A DNA stretch of 64,000 nucleotides. Origin: JASHPR01 sp963808705 (GTDB lineage Bacteria > Actinomycetota > Actinomycetes > Streptosporangiales > Streptosporangiaceae). Position numbers and translations under genes: made by a program. Shown piece after piece: positions 8,004 through 18,102 of the stretch. How positions within the stretch are numbered: the stretch's first letter is position 1; every line of letters starts with the position of its first letter. The notes under the pieces were generated by a model that saw only the letters and a program-made list of their open reading frames with translations, searched no databases and was not told where the DNA came from. Where the stretch lies: assembly GCA_963808705.1 (NCBI GenBank), contig CAWEHB010000003.1:496001-560000 (forward strand), read 5' to 3'.

Positions 8004-8636
8004 CTAATCCTGCGACGCGCGCCCGGCCGGGTCGTGCGTTCCCGGCTCCTCGGGCCAGCCTCGTTCGGCGAGATAGTCGGCGATCGGCTGGTCGGCCCCC
8101 TCGTAGTAGCTGCCTATCTGCCCGTTGCCGGCGATAGCTTCGGCGCCGTCCTGGTGCCCGGCCGGCTCCGCGGCCGAATCATCCGGGCCAGGCTCTGGTG
8201 CGGTCACCTCGCTGACCTGCGATGGTTCTGCCTGTTCCGGTTCTGCCTGTTCCGGTTCTGCCTGTTCCGGTTCTGCCTGTTCCGGTTCTGCCTGTTCCGG
8301 TTCTGCCTGTTCCGGTTCTGCCTGTTCCGATGCCGTCGGCTCGGGCTCGGCCGGCTCGGGCTCGGCCGGCTGATGGGCGCCAGAGTCTGGCTCGACGGCT
8401 TCCTCGCGGAGCCCGGGCGTGATCGGCGTGTCGCGCGGGTCCATCCCCGCACTAGCCGGTTCCGCAGCCGTCCCGCGTGGCCTCGAGCGCCTGCCGCTGC
8501 CCCGCCGGCCGCGGCTCACCACGATGACAGCAGCGATCATGATCAGGAAGGCGAATATCGCCACATCGGTCACGATCAGCTCAGACACGTCACTCCCCAC
8601 TGACAGGCGGTCCCGCTCAGTCCCGTACCCGCTCAA
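8004..8636 (-). CDS. membrane protein with EQAEP tandem repeats
   Basis: 210 residues. A short N-terminal part leads into a hydrophobic segment (DVAIFAFLIMIAAVIVV, about 24-41), then a basic stretch, then a long acidic Pro/Glu/Ala/Gln-rich cytoplasmic tail containing seven EQAEP repeats. The C-terminal 45 residues contain YYEGADQPIADYLAERGWP, which looks more conserved. The tail is low-complexity and probably extended. No enzymatic domain is seen. The start is the first ATG; a GTG at codon 13 just before the membrane segment is also possible. Confidence 0.7.
   Translation of the reverse strand: MSGYGTERDRLSVGSDVSELIVTDVAIFAFLIMIAAVIVVSRGRRGSGRRSRPRGTAAEPASAGMDPRDTPITPGLREEAVEPDSGAHQPAEPEPAEPEPTASEQAEPEQAEPEQAEPEQAEPEQAEPEQAEPEQAEPSQVSEVTAPEPGPDDSAAEPAGHQDGAEAIAGNGQIGSYYEGADQPIADYLAERGWPEEPGTHDPAGRASQD
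8224..8328. repeat. 15-bp tandem repeat, seven copies
   Basis: The 15-base unit GGTTCTGCCTGTTCC occurs seven times head to tail with no visible mismatch. On the minus strand it encodes EQAEP. A second, related 15-base unit (GGCTCGGGCTCGGCC, two copies near 8338-8367) follows and encodes AEPEP. Identical copies suggest recent slippage expansion, so copy number may vary between strains without changing the frame. Confidence 0.95.
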
Positions 8637-8668
8637 ACCAGGCCGGTACCGTCCTATCCGCGGTCAGC

Positions 8669-8712
8669 AGGATCCCCCGGGCGGCGGCCTCTCCGCCGGC
8701 CCGGGGGATCCT
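8669..8712 (-). terminator. strong hairpin between minus-strand units
   Basis: A 14-base perfect stem (AGGATCCCCCGGGC and its complement) encloses a second 5-base stem, with one bulged G. There is no T-tract, as is usual for actinobacterial terminators. It lies just upstream of the repeat-rich membrane gene and would stop transcription coming from the degraded minus-strand sequence at 8.7-9.1 kb. Confidence 0.6.
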
Positions 8713-8714
8713 CG

Positions 8715-9067
8715 CTGTTCGATATCGGGGGTGTGGGGGCCTTCTGGTTCCGGTGCGCAGCGGACGTAGAACTCGTCGGCGTCGTACTCGGTCATCTCGG
8801 TGACCGAGGTCACGTCCGTCATGCCGAGCGCCTGGAAGGCGGGGAACAGCTGCTCGGCTTGCCCCCGGCGCCGTTCGCGACGTGCCGCCCCCGGAACGGC
8901 TCGAACCGGGCCGCCAGGAACTCGGTATCCTCCGCCCGGCCCAGGCCGATGGCGACCGGCAGCGCGTGCCCCCAGGCCGCCATGCGCATCGCCAGTGACG
9001 GCGTCCAGGGTCCGGGGCGGCCCGGCCAGCGCGTACGCCGCCGCCGTCGCCCGGCGCGGCCCGTCAA
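8715..9067 (-). pseudogene. degraded coding remnant, possibly TPR-type regulator
   Basis: One minus-strand frame reads AAWGHALPVAIGLGRAEDTE then FLAARFEPFRGRHVANGAG, which resembles TPR-like repeats in the C-terminal part of large AAA/LuxR-type regulators. A shifted frame then gives LFPAFQALGMTDVTSVTEMT followed by EYDADEFYVRCAP. Neither frame alone makes a complete protein and no start is visible. I read this as decayed coding sequence of uncertain origin. Confidence 0.3.
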
Positions 9068-9069
9068 GA

Positions 9070-9123
9070 CTTGGATTATTCGTTGTCTTGTATCGTTCGC
9101 GTTTAGGGCGATAGGTTGGCGCT
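9070..9123 (+). promoter_or_regulatory. furA-katG promoter/operator region
   Basis: An AT-rich stretch (TTGGATTATTCGTTGTCTTG and following) sits immediately before furA. In mycobacteria and Streptomyces, FurA/CatR represses its own promoter through an AT-rich site at the start of transcription. The same layout is inferred here; the exact operator bases cannot be defined by eye. Confidence 0.45.
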
Positions 9124-9561
9124 ATGACCGCCTCCCAGACCCCGACCACCGCCGAGGAGCTGCGCGGCGTCGGCCTGCGGGTGACGGCCGTCCGCGTCGC
9201 GCTGCTCGAGACCGTCCAGGACGGTGACCACCTCGGCGTCGAGGCGATCGCCTCCGGGGTGCGCGATCGCGTCGGCCATGTCACCCTGCAAGCCGTGTAT
9301 GACGCCCTGCACGCGCTGACCGCGGCGGGACTCGTACGCCGCATCGAGCCGGCCGACAGCCCGGCCCGGTTCGAGCGGCGCGTCGGGGACAACCACCACC
9401 ACGTCGTGTGCCGGTCGTGCGGTGTCGTCGCTGACGTCGACTGCGCGGTCGGCGAGGCGCCCTGCCTGACCGCGTCCGACGACCACGGCTTCTCCATCGA
9501 CGAGGCCGAGGTCATCTACTGGGGCCTGTGCCCCGACTGTTCCGCCGCCCGCAGTTCCTGA
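9124..9561 (+). CDS. furA: Fur-family redox regulator (FurA/CatR type)
   Basis: 145 residues. A winged helix (about 10-85, GLRVTAVRVALLE, then VTLQAVYDALHALTAAGLV) precedes a metal-binding dimerisation domain with DNHHHVVCRSCG and a C-terminal CPDC. The two CxxC pairs form the structural zinc site and NHHH is the regulatory metal/peroxide-sensing region. Directly upstream of katG with a 16-base gap, it matches the furA-katG pairs of mycobacteria and the catR/furA loci of Streptomyces. There the regulator represses katG until oxidised by peroxide. Auto-repression is expected. Confidence 0.95.
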   Translation: MTASQTPTTAEELRGVGLRVTAVRVALLETVQDGDHLGVEAIASGVRDRVGHVTLQAVYDALHALTAAGLVRRIEPADSPARFERRVGDNHHHVVCRSCGVVADVDCAVGEAPCLTASDDHGFSIDEAEVIYWGLCPDCSAARSS

Positions 9562-9577
9562 GCCCGGAAGGATTCCC

Positions 9578-11806
<2,229 letters not shown>

Positions 11807-11819
11807 TCATGACGTCCAG

Positions 11820-11859
11820 CTAGTGCCCAGGTCGGCCCGCGGGCCGACCTGGGCACTAG
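11820..11859. terminator. perfect 40-bp palindrome downstream of katG
   Basis: Both 20-base halves are exact reverse complements (half-site CTAGTGCCCAGGTCGGCCCG) with no loop bases, 14 bases after the katG stop. It is GC-rich and without a T-tract, as expected for an actinobacterial terminator. A smaller 11-base direct repeat, CTGATCGGCTA, follows at 11874 and 11901 and has no obvious role. Confidence 0.75.
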
Positions 11860-11983
11860 CCTGTATGGCTATCCTGATCGGCTAATTAGTCCACCGATCT
11901 CTGATCGGCTAGCCCGCTATCCCAGCGAGCACCGAGCTGGGTCCCGATCTGGCTGTCGAACTCGATCGAGCTGTTCTGGGGGG

Positions 11984-13084
11984 GTGGTTGCGGTGAGGTT
12001 CGTGCCCTACGACCGTCCGGTGCGGGCCGCGTTCATCGGCCTGGGCCGGATCTACGACCTGAACGCCCGGGCCTATGCCGGCAACCCCGACGTCGAGGTC
12101 GTCGCGCTCGTCGACCCGAGCGAGGAGCGCCGCGCGCAGCGCCAGGCGGACTGGCCGGACGCCCGCACGTTCGCGTCGGCCGCGGACCTGGCGGCCAGCG
12201 GCATCGAGGTCGACGCGGCCGAAGTGCTGCTGCCGATACCGCTGCACGCCGACGGCGTGGTCGAGATGCTCGGCTTCGGCTGGCACGTCAACGTGCAGAA
12301 GCCGATGTGCAATGACCTGCTGGACGCGCAGCGGATGCTGGACGCGGCCAAGGCCGGCGACCGGATCCTGCGGGTGATGGAGAACTACCTGTTCTACGAG
12401 CCGCTGCGCAAGCTCAAGGCGGCGGCCGAGTCGGGAGAGATCGGCGAGGTCTGCGGCTACCACGTGAAGATGGTCGGAACCGGCCGCGGCGGCTGGGACG
12501 TGCCGTGGAGCAGCTTCGAGTGGCAGATGGAGCAGATGAGGCGCGGCCGCGGCATCATGGTGTTCGACGACGGCTGGCACAAGCTCGCCACCGCGCTCTG
12601 GCTGTTCGGCCCGGTCCGGGAGGTTCGCGCCTGGATCGGGAACCTCGCGGTCGGCCCCGGCGTGGACCTCGACACGCCGAGCACCCTCATCTGGGAGCAC
12701 GAGAACGGCGTCCGCGGCGTGTGGGACAACACGATCGCGATGGACATGTACCTGCGCTCGGATTACTACCCCAACGATGAGCGCTGGGAGATAACCGGCA
12801 GCAAGGGGTTCGCGCGGGTCAATCGCGTCACCGGCCGCGGCATCCAGCAGCCCAGCCTGGAGATCTACGCGGACGGCGAGATGCGCGCCTGCCACGCGCT
12901 CGACGACGACTGGGCGAGCAGTTTCCGCGAATCGGGCCGCCACTGGCTGCGCTGGCTGCACACCGGCGACGGCCCGCTGCTGTGGAGCGGCGAGGAGGCG
13001 GTCGACGTGCTGAGGTTCGCGCTCGCGGCGTACGCGAGCAGCGCATCGGGCGGCATCGGCGTCAGCCCCGGGCAGGTCACGTAG
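11984..13084 (+). CDS. Gfo/Idh/MocA family oxidoreductase
   Basis: 366 residues. The N-terminal Rossmann fold carries the dinucleotide motif FIGLGRIYD with the acidic VALVDPS at the end of strand 2. The family lysine lies in the EKP-equivalent VNVQKPMCND (about 105). The C-terminal domain is the usual mixed sheet (KMVGTGRGGWD, then GIMVFDDGWHKL). These enzymes oxidise or reduce sugars, cyclitols or related alcohols with NAD(P); the substrate is not evident. The start is GTG at 11984, or GTG three codons later. It stands alone, with no sugar transporter nearby. Confidence 0.9.
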   Translation: MVAVRFVPYDRPVRAAFIGLGRIYDLNARAYAGNPDVEVVALVDPSEERRAQRQADWPDARTFASAADLAASGIEVDAAEVLLPIPLHADGVVEMLGFGWHVNVQKPMCNDLLDAQRMLDAAKAGDRILRVMENYLFYEPLRKLKAAAESGEIGEVCGYHVKMVGTGRGGWDVPWSSFEWQMEQMRRGRGIMVFDDGWHKLATALWLFGPVREVRAWIGNLAVGPGVDLDTPSTLIWEHENGVRGVWDNTIAMDMYLRSDYYPNDERWEITGSKGFARVNRVTGRGIQQPSLEIYADGEMRACHALDDDWASSFRESGRHWLRWLHTGDGPLLWSGEEAVDVLRFALAAYASSASGGIGVSPGQVT

Positions 13085-13112
13085 GCCGGCCCGCCGGGCC
13101 GCGGCCGGCGGT

Positions 13113-13128
13113 CAGGGCCTTCGCCCTG
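13113..13128. terminator. small hairpin between convergent genes
   Basis: CAGGGC-CTTC-GCCCTG forms a six-base stem with a tetraloop in the short gap between the convergent oxidoreductase and the small conserved gene. It could serve as a bidirectional terminator. It is short, so this is a weak call. Confidence 0.4.
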
Positions 13129-13151
13129 GGGCGAATGAGCGTTCAGGCCCC

Positions 13152-13508
13152 TCAGGTGAGTTCTTCCACCTGCTCGGCGAACACCGACATCTGAGACATC
13201 AGCCGCGTGCCCAGGAATGCCCCCACGACGCCGAGGTGCTCGACGATGAGCTCGCCGCGCGCGATAAACCGCTCGAACTCCTCGCTGCTGCGGACGCGCG
13301 CGATCTTGTCCCGGTCGCCGCGCAGGAGGAAAAAGCCGCTCAGTTCCCCGCCGTGCGGCTCGAGCAGCACCGGCTCGAAGCTCTCGATCTCGCCCTCCTG
13401 CTGCAGCCGCGAGTAATACTCGAAAACCTCGTTGAACACCTTGATGGCCTGCCGCTCACGGCCCCGCACCGGAGCCCCGAAGCCAAGGAACAACCCGTAA
13501 TCCGCCAT
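13152..13508 (-). CDS. conserved small protein of unknown function
   Basis: 118 residues beginning MADYGLFLGFGAPVRGRE, with conserved-looking segments LEPHGGELSGFFLLRG and VEHLGVVGAFLG. The pattern of short strands and helices suggests a dimeric alpha/beta-barrel or YCII-like fold. No catalytic motif is visible. Similar proteins are widespread in actinobacteria as hypothetical proteins. It has its own start, with GGGGGTGG upstream. Confidence 0.75.
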   Translation of the reverse strand: MADYGLFLGFGAPVRGRERQAIKVFNEVFEYYSRLQQEGEIESFEPVLLEPHGGELSGFFLLRGDRDKIARVRSSEEFERFIARGELIVEHLGVVGAFLGTRLMSQMSVFAEQVEELT

Positions 13509-13612
13509 GACCCACCCCCGTTTCTGCGATGACGTTCGACGCCGTCATACCCGGACCCGAGTTTAACGAGGTCACGCCCGGTGCGGTAGGGCCCGCGAAG
13601 GCGCCTCACCAC

Positions 13613-14890
13613 CTATCCGATCGGTGCGTCATGGCGCCGCTCCGTACCGGGCTCGGGGGCGGCGGCCCGGACGGCCCGGCTGTGCTGCCTCGGCCGCGGC
13701 GCCCGCTCGAACCGCCGGAACACCAGCCACAAGACGGCGAGCACGGCGGCGAAGGCCGGCAGCCAGGCGATCCGCTCGGCGATCCACACCGCGGAGGCGG
13801 GCGCCGTGTGCAGGCCGGGCAGCCGGCCGACGAGCAGGCCGGCCATGGTGACGATGAGGAACGCGGTCTGGCTCCAGAGGAACAGGGTCATCGCGGACAG
13901 GTTGGCCGTGGCGACCGCCGCCCACGCCAGCGGGCGGCGCATCCACCGGGCCAGCTGCTCCCGCAGCAGCAGCGCGAGCCCGACCTGGGCGATGCCGAAG
14001 GTCACCACCGCGAGCGTGGGCGGGTTCAGGTTCGAGATCTTGGCACCGTTCACGCCGACCATGCTCGCCGGGTACCCGGCCCACAGGACCAGCGCGGCGG
14101 TGGCCGCGATCCCGCCGGCCAGCATCAGGGCCGGTGCCTTCCAGCCGCGGAACGCGCCCCGCGCCCACGCGATCCCGAGCAGGTAGGGGACCAGCCAGCC
14201 CGCCGCGACGTCGATCCAGCCGACCCACGCGGGGCCGCCGAGGCCGAAGCGCACCGCGTCGACCACGGCGACGACGGCGAACGGGATCAGCGCCGCCCAG
14301 GGGCCGAGGCGCCGCACCAGCGCCACCGCCGGCGGGGTCAGCGCGGTCAGCCCGGCGTACACGCCCAGGAACCACAGCGGGTCGAGCACCAGCACCAGCA
14401 CGGTGTGCAGGGTCGAGGTCGAGACGCCGCCCAGGTACAGGCCCGTGCCGAGCACCGCCCAGACCGCCACCAGGGCCGTAACCGGGCGCGACAGCCGGGC
14501 CAGGCGCCGGCCCAGCCACGCGCGGTAGCCGCCGCTCGTTCTCGCGGAGCTTGCTCCGCGGCGGGGGGTCGAAGGGGGGTCGCCCCCCCTTGGGCTAGCA
14601 AGGCTGCGCGCCGACGAGTAGCCGCCGACGAAGAAGAAGATCGCGAGAGTCTGGAAGATCCAGGACAGCGGGGTGAGCCAGGGCATGCTGGCCAGCGGGC
14701 TCGCGTCGTACAGCGCGTCTGTTTTGGCGCCCTGCGTCAGCACCAGCGCGGTGACCAGCCAGTGGCCGAGGATGACGCCCAGGATGGCCAGGGCGCGCAG
14801 CGCGTCGACCGTGCGGTCGCGGCCGGCGGGCGTGGCCGCGTCGATCCGGGCGGCGAGATCGCGGACCCGGGCGGGGGCGGGCCGGGTCAT
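13613..14890 (-). CDS. acyltransferase-3 family membrane protein
   Basis: 425 residues with about ten membrane segments. It starts with the family's first motif, VDALRALAILGVILGHWLV, whose conserved histidine is catalytic in acyltransferase-3 (OafA/NodX-like) proteins. FFFVGGYSSARS follows in the second segment. These enzymes O-acylate cell-surface or secreted glycans or antibiotics. A foreign-looking segment, GGDPPSTPRRGASSA, sits in a loop after the second membrane segment and is encoded by a palindromic repeat also found 3.6 kb away. The gene is coupled to the upstream alpha/beta hydrolase by an ATGA overlap. Confidence 0.88.
   Translation of the reverse strand: MTRPAPARVRDLAARIDAATPAGRDRTVDALRALAILGVILGHWLVTALVLTQGAKTDALYDASPLASMPWLTPLSWIFQTLAIFFFVGGYSSARSLASPRGGDPPSTPRRGASSARTSGGYRAWLGRRLARLSRPVTALVAVWAVLGTGLYLGGVSTSTLHTVLVLVLDPLWFLGVYAGLTALTPPAVALVRRLGPWAALIPFAVVAVVDAVRFGLGGPAWVGWIDVAAGWLVPYLLGIAWARGAFRGWKAPALMLAGGIAATAALVLWAGYPASMVGVNGAKISNLNPPTLAVVTFGIAQVGLALLLREQLARWMRRPLAWAAVATANLSAMTLFLWSQTAFLIVTMAGLLVGRLPGLHTAPASAVWIAERIAWLPAFAAVLAVLWLVFRRFERAPRPRQHSRAVRAAAPEPGTERRHDAPIG
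14541..14590 (-). repeat. palindromic coding repeat, copy 1
   Basis: About 50 bases forming two hairpins in a row, GCGGAGC-TT-GCTCCGC and a GGGGGG/CCCCCC stem. On the minus strand it is read in frame within the acyltransferase as GGDPPSTPRRGASSA. A nearly identical copy lies on the plus strand in the CPBP protease gene, read in the same phase. The structure is like a REP or Rickettsia-type coding palindromic element. Confidence 0.85.
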
Positions 14891-15894
14891 CGGGTCACCC
14901 CGGTCGTCCCGGTCGTCCCGGTCACCCCGGTCACCCCGGTCGTCGCCCTGGCCACCGCGGTCGTCCCGGTCACCTGGGCCGGGTCGCCGAGCGCGATGTA
15001 GGCGAGGTTGCGCAGCGAGATGCTGCCCGGCCGGAAGTAGCCGCTGTGGCCACCGCTGCCCGCGGCGAAGATCCGGGCGCCGAACGCTGCGGTCATCGGG
15101 TCCTGGCCGAATCCGAGCCCGAGGAACTGGACATGGGGCACGTAACGGATCCAGTCGCCGGTCCCCCGGCCCGCCCACACGCGGGCGGGGGTGTCCAGCG
15201 CCGCCGCGGAGGAGGCGTCCATGCCCGGGCTCCCGACCACCGCGATGTCGGTGACCGGCAGGCGCGGCGCGGCCAGGCCGCACACCACTGAGCCGTAGCT
15301 GTGGCAGATCAGCGCGACCTGACGGCCGTCCCGGGCGAGGTCGTCCACGAACGTCCGGAGCGCGGTCGCGCCCTGCCCGGCGTCGCCCGACGCCAGGACG
15401 CCCGGGCTGAGCGTGGCCGGCGTGGCGTAGCCGAGCCAGGCGATGATCGCGAGGCGCGCGCCGGGGCCCAGCTCGCGGGCCTGCTTCGCGAGGGCCGCGG
15501 CCGCGCCGCCGGGCGAGGCCGTGCCCCGGGAGTCGAACGTGGCCAGGGACGTGTCGGAGCCGGGCACCAGAACGGCCACCCGCGTGGCCTGGGCCAGGTT
15601 GCCGATGACCTCGACGGCCAGTCCCTGCCCGGCGGGATTGAAGTCGATGAAGTGCTCGCCGCGGATGGCGTCGAGCGACCGGGCCAGGCCCTGGTTGCCC
15701 GCGCGAGAGGCCGCGCGCGCGTCCTGGGCGATCATGCGGGAGTCTTCCGCGTAGCGCGCGGCCAGGGCCTGGGCGGTGAGCGCGGGAAACGGCTGCGGCC
15801 GGTCGACCGGGACGGCGGGGAAGGCGGCGGCCGTGGTCGCGATCATCGCGCCGGCGGCGGCCGCCGCGATGGCGATCTTGCTGCGGAGTCTCAT
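14887..15894 (-). CDS. secreted alpha/beta hydrolase (DUF1023 type)
   Basis: 335 residues. An N-terminal export signal (RSKIAIAAAAAGAMIATTAAA) is followed by a DUF1023-like alpha/beta-hydrolase fold. The nucleophile elbow is CHSYGS (about residue 197), with RLAIIAWLGY upstream and a plausible catalytic histidine in AGSGGHSGYF. It is probably an exported esterase or lipase-like enzyme. The C-terminus is a short low-complexity TGVTG/TGTTG tail from a 9-base repeat. Its stop overlaps the start of the membrane acyltransferase, so the two may act on the same extracellular substrate. Confidence 0.87.
   Translation of the reverse strand: MRLRSKIAIAAAAAGAMIATTAAAFPAVPVDRPQPFPALTAQALAARYAEDSRMIAQDARAASRAGNQGLARSLDAIRGEHFIDFNPAGQGLAVEVIGNLAQATRVAVLVPGSDTSLATFDSRGTASPGGAAAALAKQARELGPGARLAIIAWLGYATPATLSPGVLASGDAGQGATALRTFVDDLARDGRQVALICHSYGSVVCGLAAPRLPVTDIAVVGSPGMDASSAAALDTPARVWAGRGTGDWIRYVPHVQFLGLGFGQDPMTAAFGARIFAAGSGGHSGYFRPGSISLRNLAYIALGDPAQVTGTTAVARATTGVTGVTGTTGTTGVTR
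14893..14946 (-). repeat. imperfect 9-bp tandem repeat at gene end
   Basis: About six units of GTCRYCCCG (plus-strand view) encode the Thr/Gly/Val tail of the secreted hydrolase. The period is a multiple of three, so slippage changes only the tail length. Confidence 0.8.
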
Positions 15895-16139
15895 GGGGAC
15901 GTCCTTTCTGTCCAGCTAGATGCGCTGCTGGCCAGGAAGCTACGAACGCGCCCCTTTGGCCGGCGTCACCCTGCGGAGCCCACTGCCGGCCTGCCCCGCA
16001 GGTACGCCGGCGGCGAGGCGGCCGCCGCGGCGGGCCGGCCGCGGCCCGGCGGCCGTAGTCCACCCCCTACTCAGGTATGACCTCGCAGACGGGCCTTCAG
16101 GGGCACGAAATGCCCGCGGCACCGCCCTACGCTGAGGGC
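15895..16139. other. divergent promoter region
   Basis: About 245 bases between the divergently transcribed hydrolase and histidine kinase genes. It must hold both promoters. A GC-symmetric stretch, GTCCACCCCCTACTCAGGTA, lies near 16060 and could bind the response regulator encoded downstream. No clear -10/-35 pair was identified. Confidence 0.35.
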
Positions 16140-17432
16140 ATGAGTTCTGATCTCCGGAGACGGACCACCACTCTCCGGGGCCGGATCACCGCGACGATCA
16201 CGGCCGGGGTCACCGAGCGCCCGGCGCCGCGCTCCCCGCGGCTGCGCCGCGGTCGCCTGGACCTGGTGTTCGCCGCCGACGTGCTGACCGCGATCATCTG
16301 CTGGGCTGTCACCTGGGGCGTGCTGGCGCACGAGAACACCCAGCACCACGCCCCGCACAACCCGGGCCTGCTGTTCCTGCTCGCGGTGGTGACCTGCGCG
16401 CCGCTGGTCCTGCGCACGTCCTACCCGCTCACCGCGTGGTCGGTGTCCACCCTCGCCCTGCTCTGGGCCGCCGTGGTCGTCGCGCCGTACTCCGTCTCCG
16501 GTGTGGTGTCCCTCCCGGCCGCGATCGTCGTCTACGTCCTGTGCCTGTACGCGGTCGCGGTCCGCTGCAGGCCGTGGGTGGTGGTTGTCGCGGCCCTGGT
16601 CACGGTGTTCGGCGCCATCAGCATCGACGGCCAGCCCACCACCACCGCCGTGATCGTCGCCGTGCTCCCGGTGTCCGTCGGGGTCATCGTCCGCATCCGG
16701 CGCGGCAACCGCGAGGAGCTGGAGGTCGCCGAGCGCCGCCACGAGGACGAGCGCGCCCTGCTCCAGGAGCGCCAGCGCATCGCCCGGGAACTGCACGACG
16801 TCGTCGCCCACCACATGTCGGTGATCGCGATCCAGGCCGAGGCCGGCCCGTACAAGGCCGCAGACCCGCCGCCGGAACTGGTCGAGAGCTTCGCCGAGAT
16901 CCGGGCCAGCGCGCTGAGCGGCCTGAGCGAGCTGCGCCGCGTGCTGGGCGTGCTCCGCAGCGACCAGCCGGACACCATGCCGCAGCCCGGCCTCGAGGAC
17001 CTGCCCGGCCTGCTCGACTCGGCGCGGGCCGGCGGGGTGACGGTCACGACCGACGTGGCCGGCGCCCCCCGGCCGCTCCCGGACGGCGTGAACCTGTCCG
17101 CCTACCGGATCGTGCAGGAGGCACTGAGCAACGCGATGCGGCACGCGCCGGGATCGACGGTCCAGGTCAGGCTGTTCTACGGCGAGGCCGCCCTGGTCAT
17201 CGAGGTCCGCAATGACGGCTGCGCGAACGGCGCCCGGGCGGACCGGGTCGCGCCGGAGCAGGACCGGTGGGCCGGGCTCGGCGGCGGCGGGCATGGCATC
17301 ATCGGCATGCGCGAACGTGCCGCGATGCTGGGCGGGCACCTCCAGGCCGGCCCGACCGCGAACGACGAGTTCCTGGTGACCGCCGCGCTTCCGCTGGGCG
17401 ACGGCAGCGAGGAGGGCGAGGAGATAGCATGA
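16140..17432 (+). CDS. sensor histidine kinase (NarL-type two-component system)
   Basis: 430 residues from the ATG opening MSSDLRRRTT; earlier in-frame ATGs (16077, 16110) are possible but less likely. About five membrane segments occupy residues 40-185. A HisKA_3 dimerisation helix (RIARELHDVVAHHMSVIAIQ, phospho-acceptor His219) and an HATPase domain follow, with an N box near YRIVQEALSNAMRHAPGS and a G box GGGGHGIIGMRERA. It autophosphorylates and passes phosphate to the coupled response regulator (ATGA overlap). The stimulus is unknown. The orientation, divergent from the hydrolase/acyltransferase pair, makes those genes possible targets. Confidence 0.94.
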   Translation: MSSDLRRRTTTLRGRITATITAGVTERPAPRSPRLRRGRLDLVFAADVLTAIICWAVTWGVLAHENTQHHAPHNPGLLFLLAVVTCAPLVLRTSYPLTAWSVSTLALLWAAVVVAPYSVSGVVSLPAAIVVYVLCLYAVAVRCRPWVVVVAALVTVFGAISIDGQPTTTAVIVAVLPVSVGVIVRIRRGNREELEVAERRHEDERALLQERQRIARELHDVVAHHMSVIAIQAEAGPYKAADPPPELVESFAEIRASALSGLSELRRVLGVLRSDQPDTMPQPGLEDLPGLLDSARAGGVTVTTDVAGAPRPLPDGVNLSAYRIVQEALSNAMRHAPGSTVQVRLFYGEAALVIEVRNDGCANGARADRVAPEQDRWAGLGGGGHGIIGMRERAAMLGGHLQAGPTANDEFLVTAALPLGDGSEEGEEIA

Positions 17433-18088
17433 CCATCCGCGTGGTGGTGGCCGACGACCAGGGGATGGTCCGGTCCGGCTTCTCGGTCCTGCTGAACGCC
17501 CAGCCCGACATCGAGGTCATCGGCGAGGCCGTGAACGGCCAGGAGGCCATCACGCAGGCCGCGGGGCTGCGCCCGGACGTGATCCTCATGGATGTCCGCA
17601 TGCCGGTGCTGGACGGCCTGCAGGCCACCCGGGAGATCACGGCCATGCCCGACCCGCCCAAGATCCTCGTGCTGACCACCTTCGACCTCGACGACTACGT
17701 CTACGAGGCCCTGCGCTCCGGCGCCAGCGGCTTCCTGCTCAAGGACGCCTCCGCCACCGAGCTGGCCAACGCGGTGCGCCTGGTGGCGGCCGGCGACGCG
17801 CTGCTCGCCCCGGGCGTGACCCGGCGCCTCATCGCCGAGTTCGCCCGGATGGGCGCGCCCCGCGGCCCCAGCCGCAAGCAGCTCGAGGGCCTCACCGAGC
17901 GGGAGTCGGAGGTGCTTGCCCTGGTGGCCCGCGGCATGTCGAACGCGGAGATCGCCGGCCACCTCGTCGTCGCCGAGCAGACCATCAAGACCCACGTGGG
18001 CCGCATCCTGATGAAGCTCGGGCTGCGGGACCGCACCCAGGCCGTCGTGCTCGCCTACGAGAGCGGCCTCGTACACCCCGGCGGCTGA
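17429..18088 (+). CDS. NarL/LuxR-family response regulator
   Basis: 219 residues. The receiver domain (1-120) has acidic Asp9/Asp10, phospho-acceptor Asp55 in LMDVRMP, the Thr in VLTTFD and Lys105 in FLLKDAS. The C-terminal LuxR helix-turn-helix (about 150-213) contains LTERESEVLALVARGMSNAE and KTHVGRILMKLGLRDR. The start is the ATG inside the kinase stop codon. It is the cognate regulator of the kinase just upstream. The next gene, a CPBP protease, starts 14 bases after its stop and may be in the same transcript. Confidence 0.96.
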   Translation: MTIRVVVADDQGMVRSGFSVLLNAQPDIEVIGEAVNGQEAITQAAGLRPDVILMDVRMPVLDGLQATREITAMPDPPKILVLTTFDLDDYVYEALRSGASGFLLKDASATELANAVRLVAAGDALLAPGVTRRLIAEFARMGAPRGPSRKQLEGLTERESEVLALVARGMSNAEIAGHLVVAEQTIKTHVGRILMKLGLRDRTQAVVLAYESGLVHPGG

Positions 18089-18102
18089 CCGGTGCGCCCC
18101 GG

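Noticed and set aside
8222..8340. CRISPR-like array in the 15-base repeats
   Set aside because: The units are directly adjacent with no spacers and encode protein in frame.
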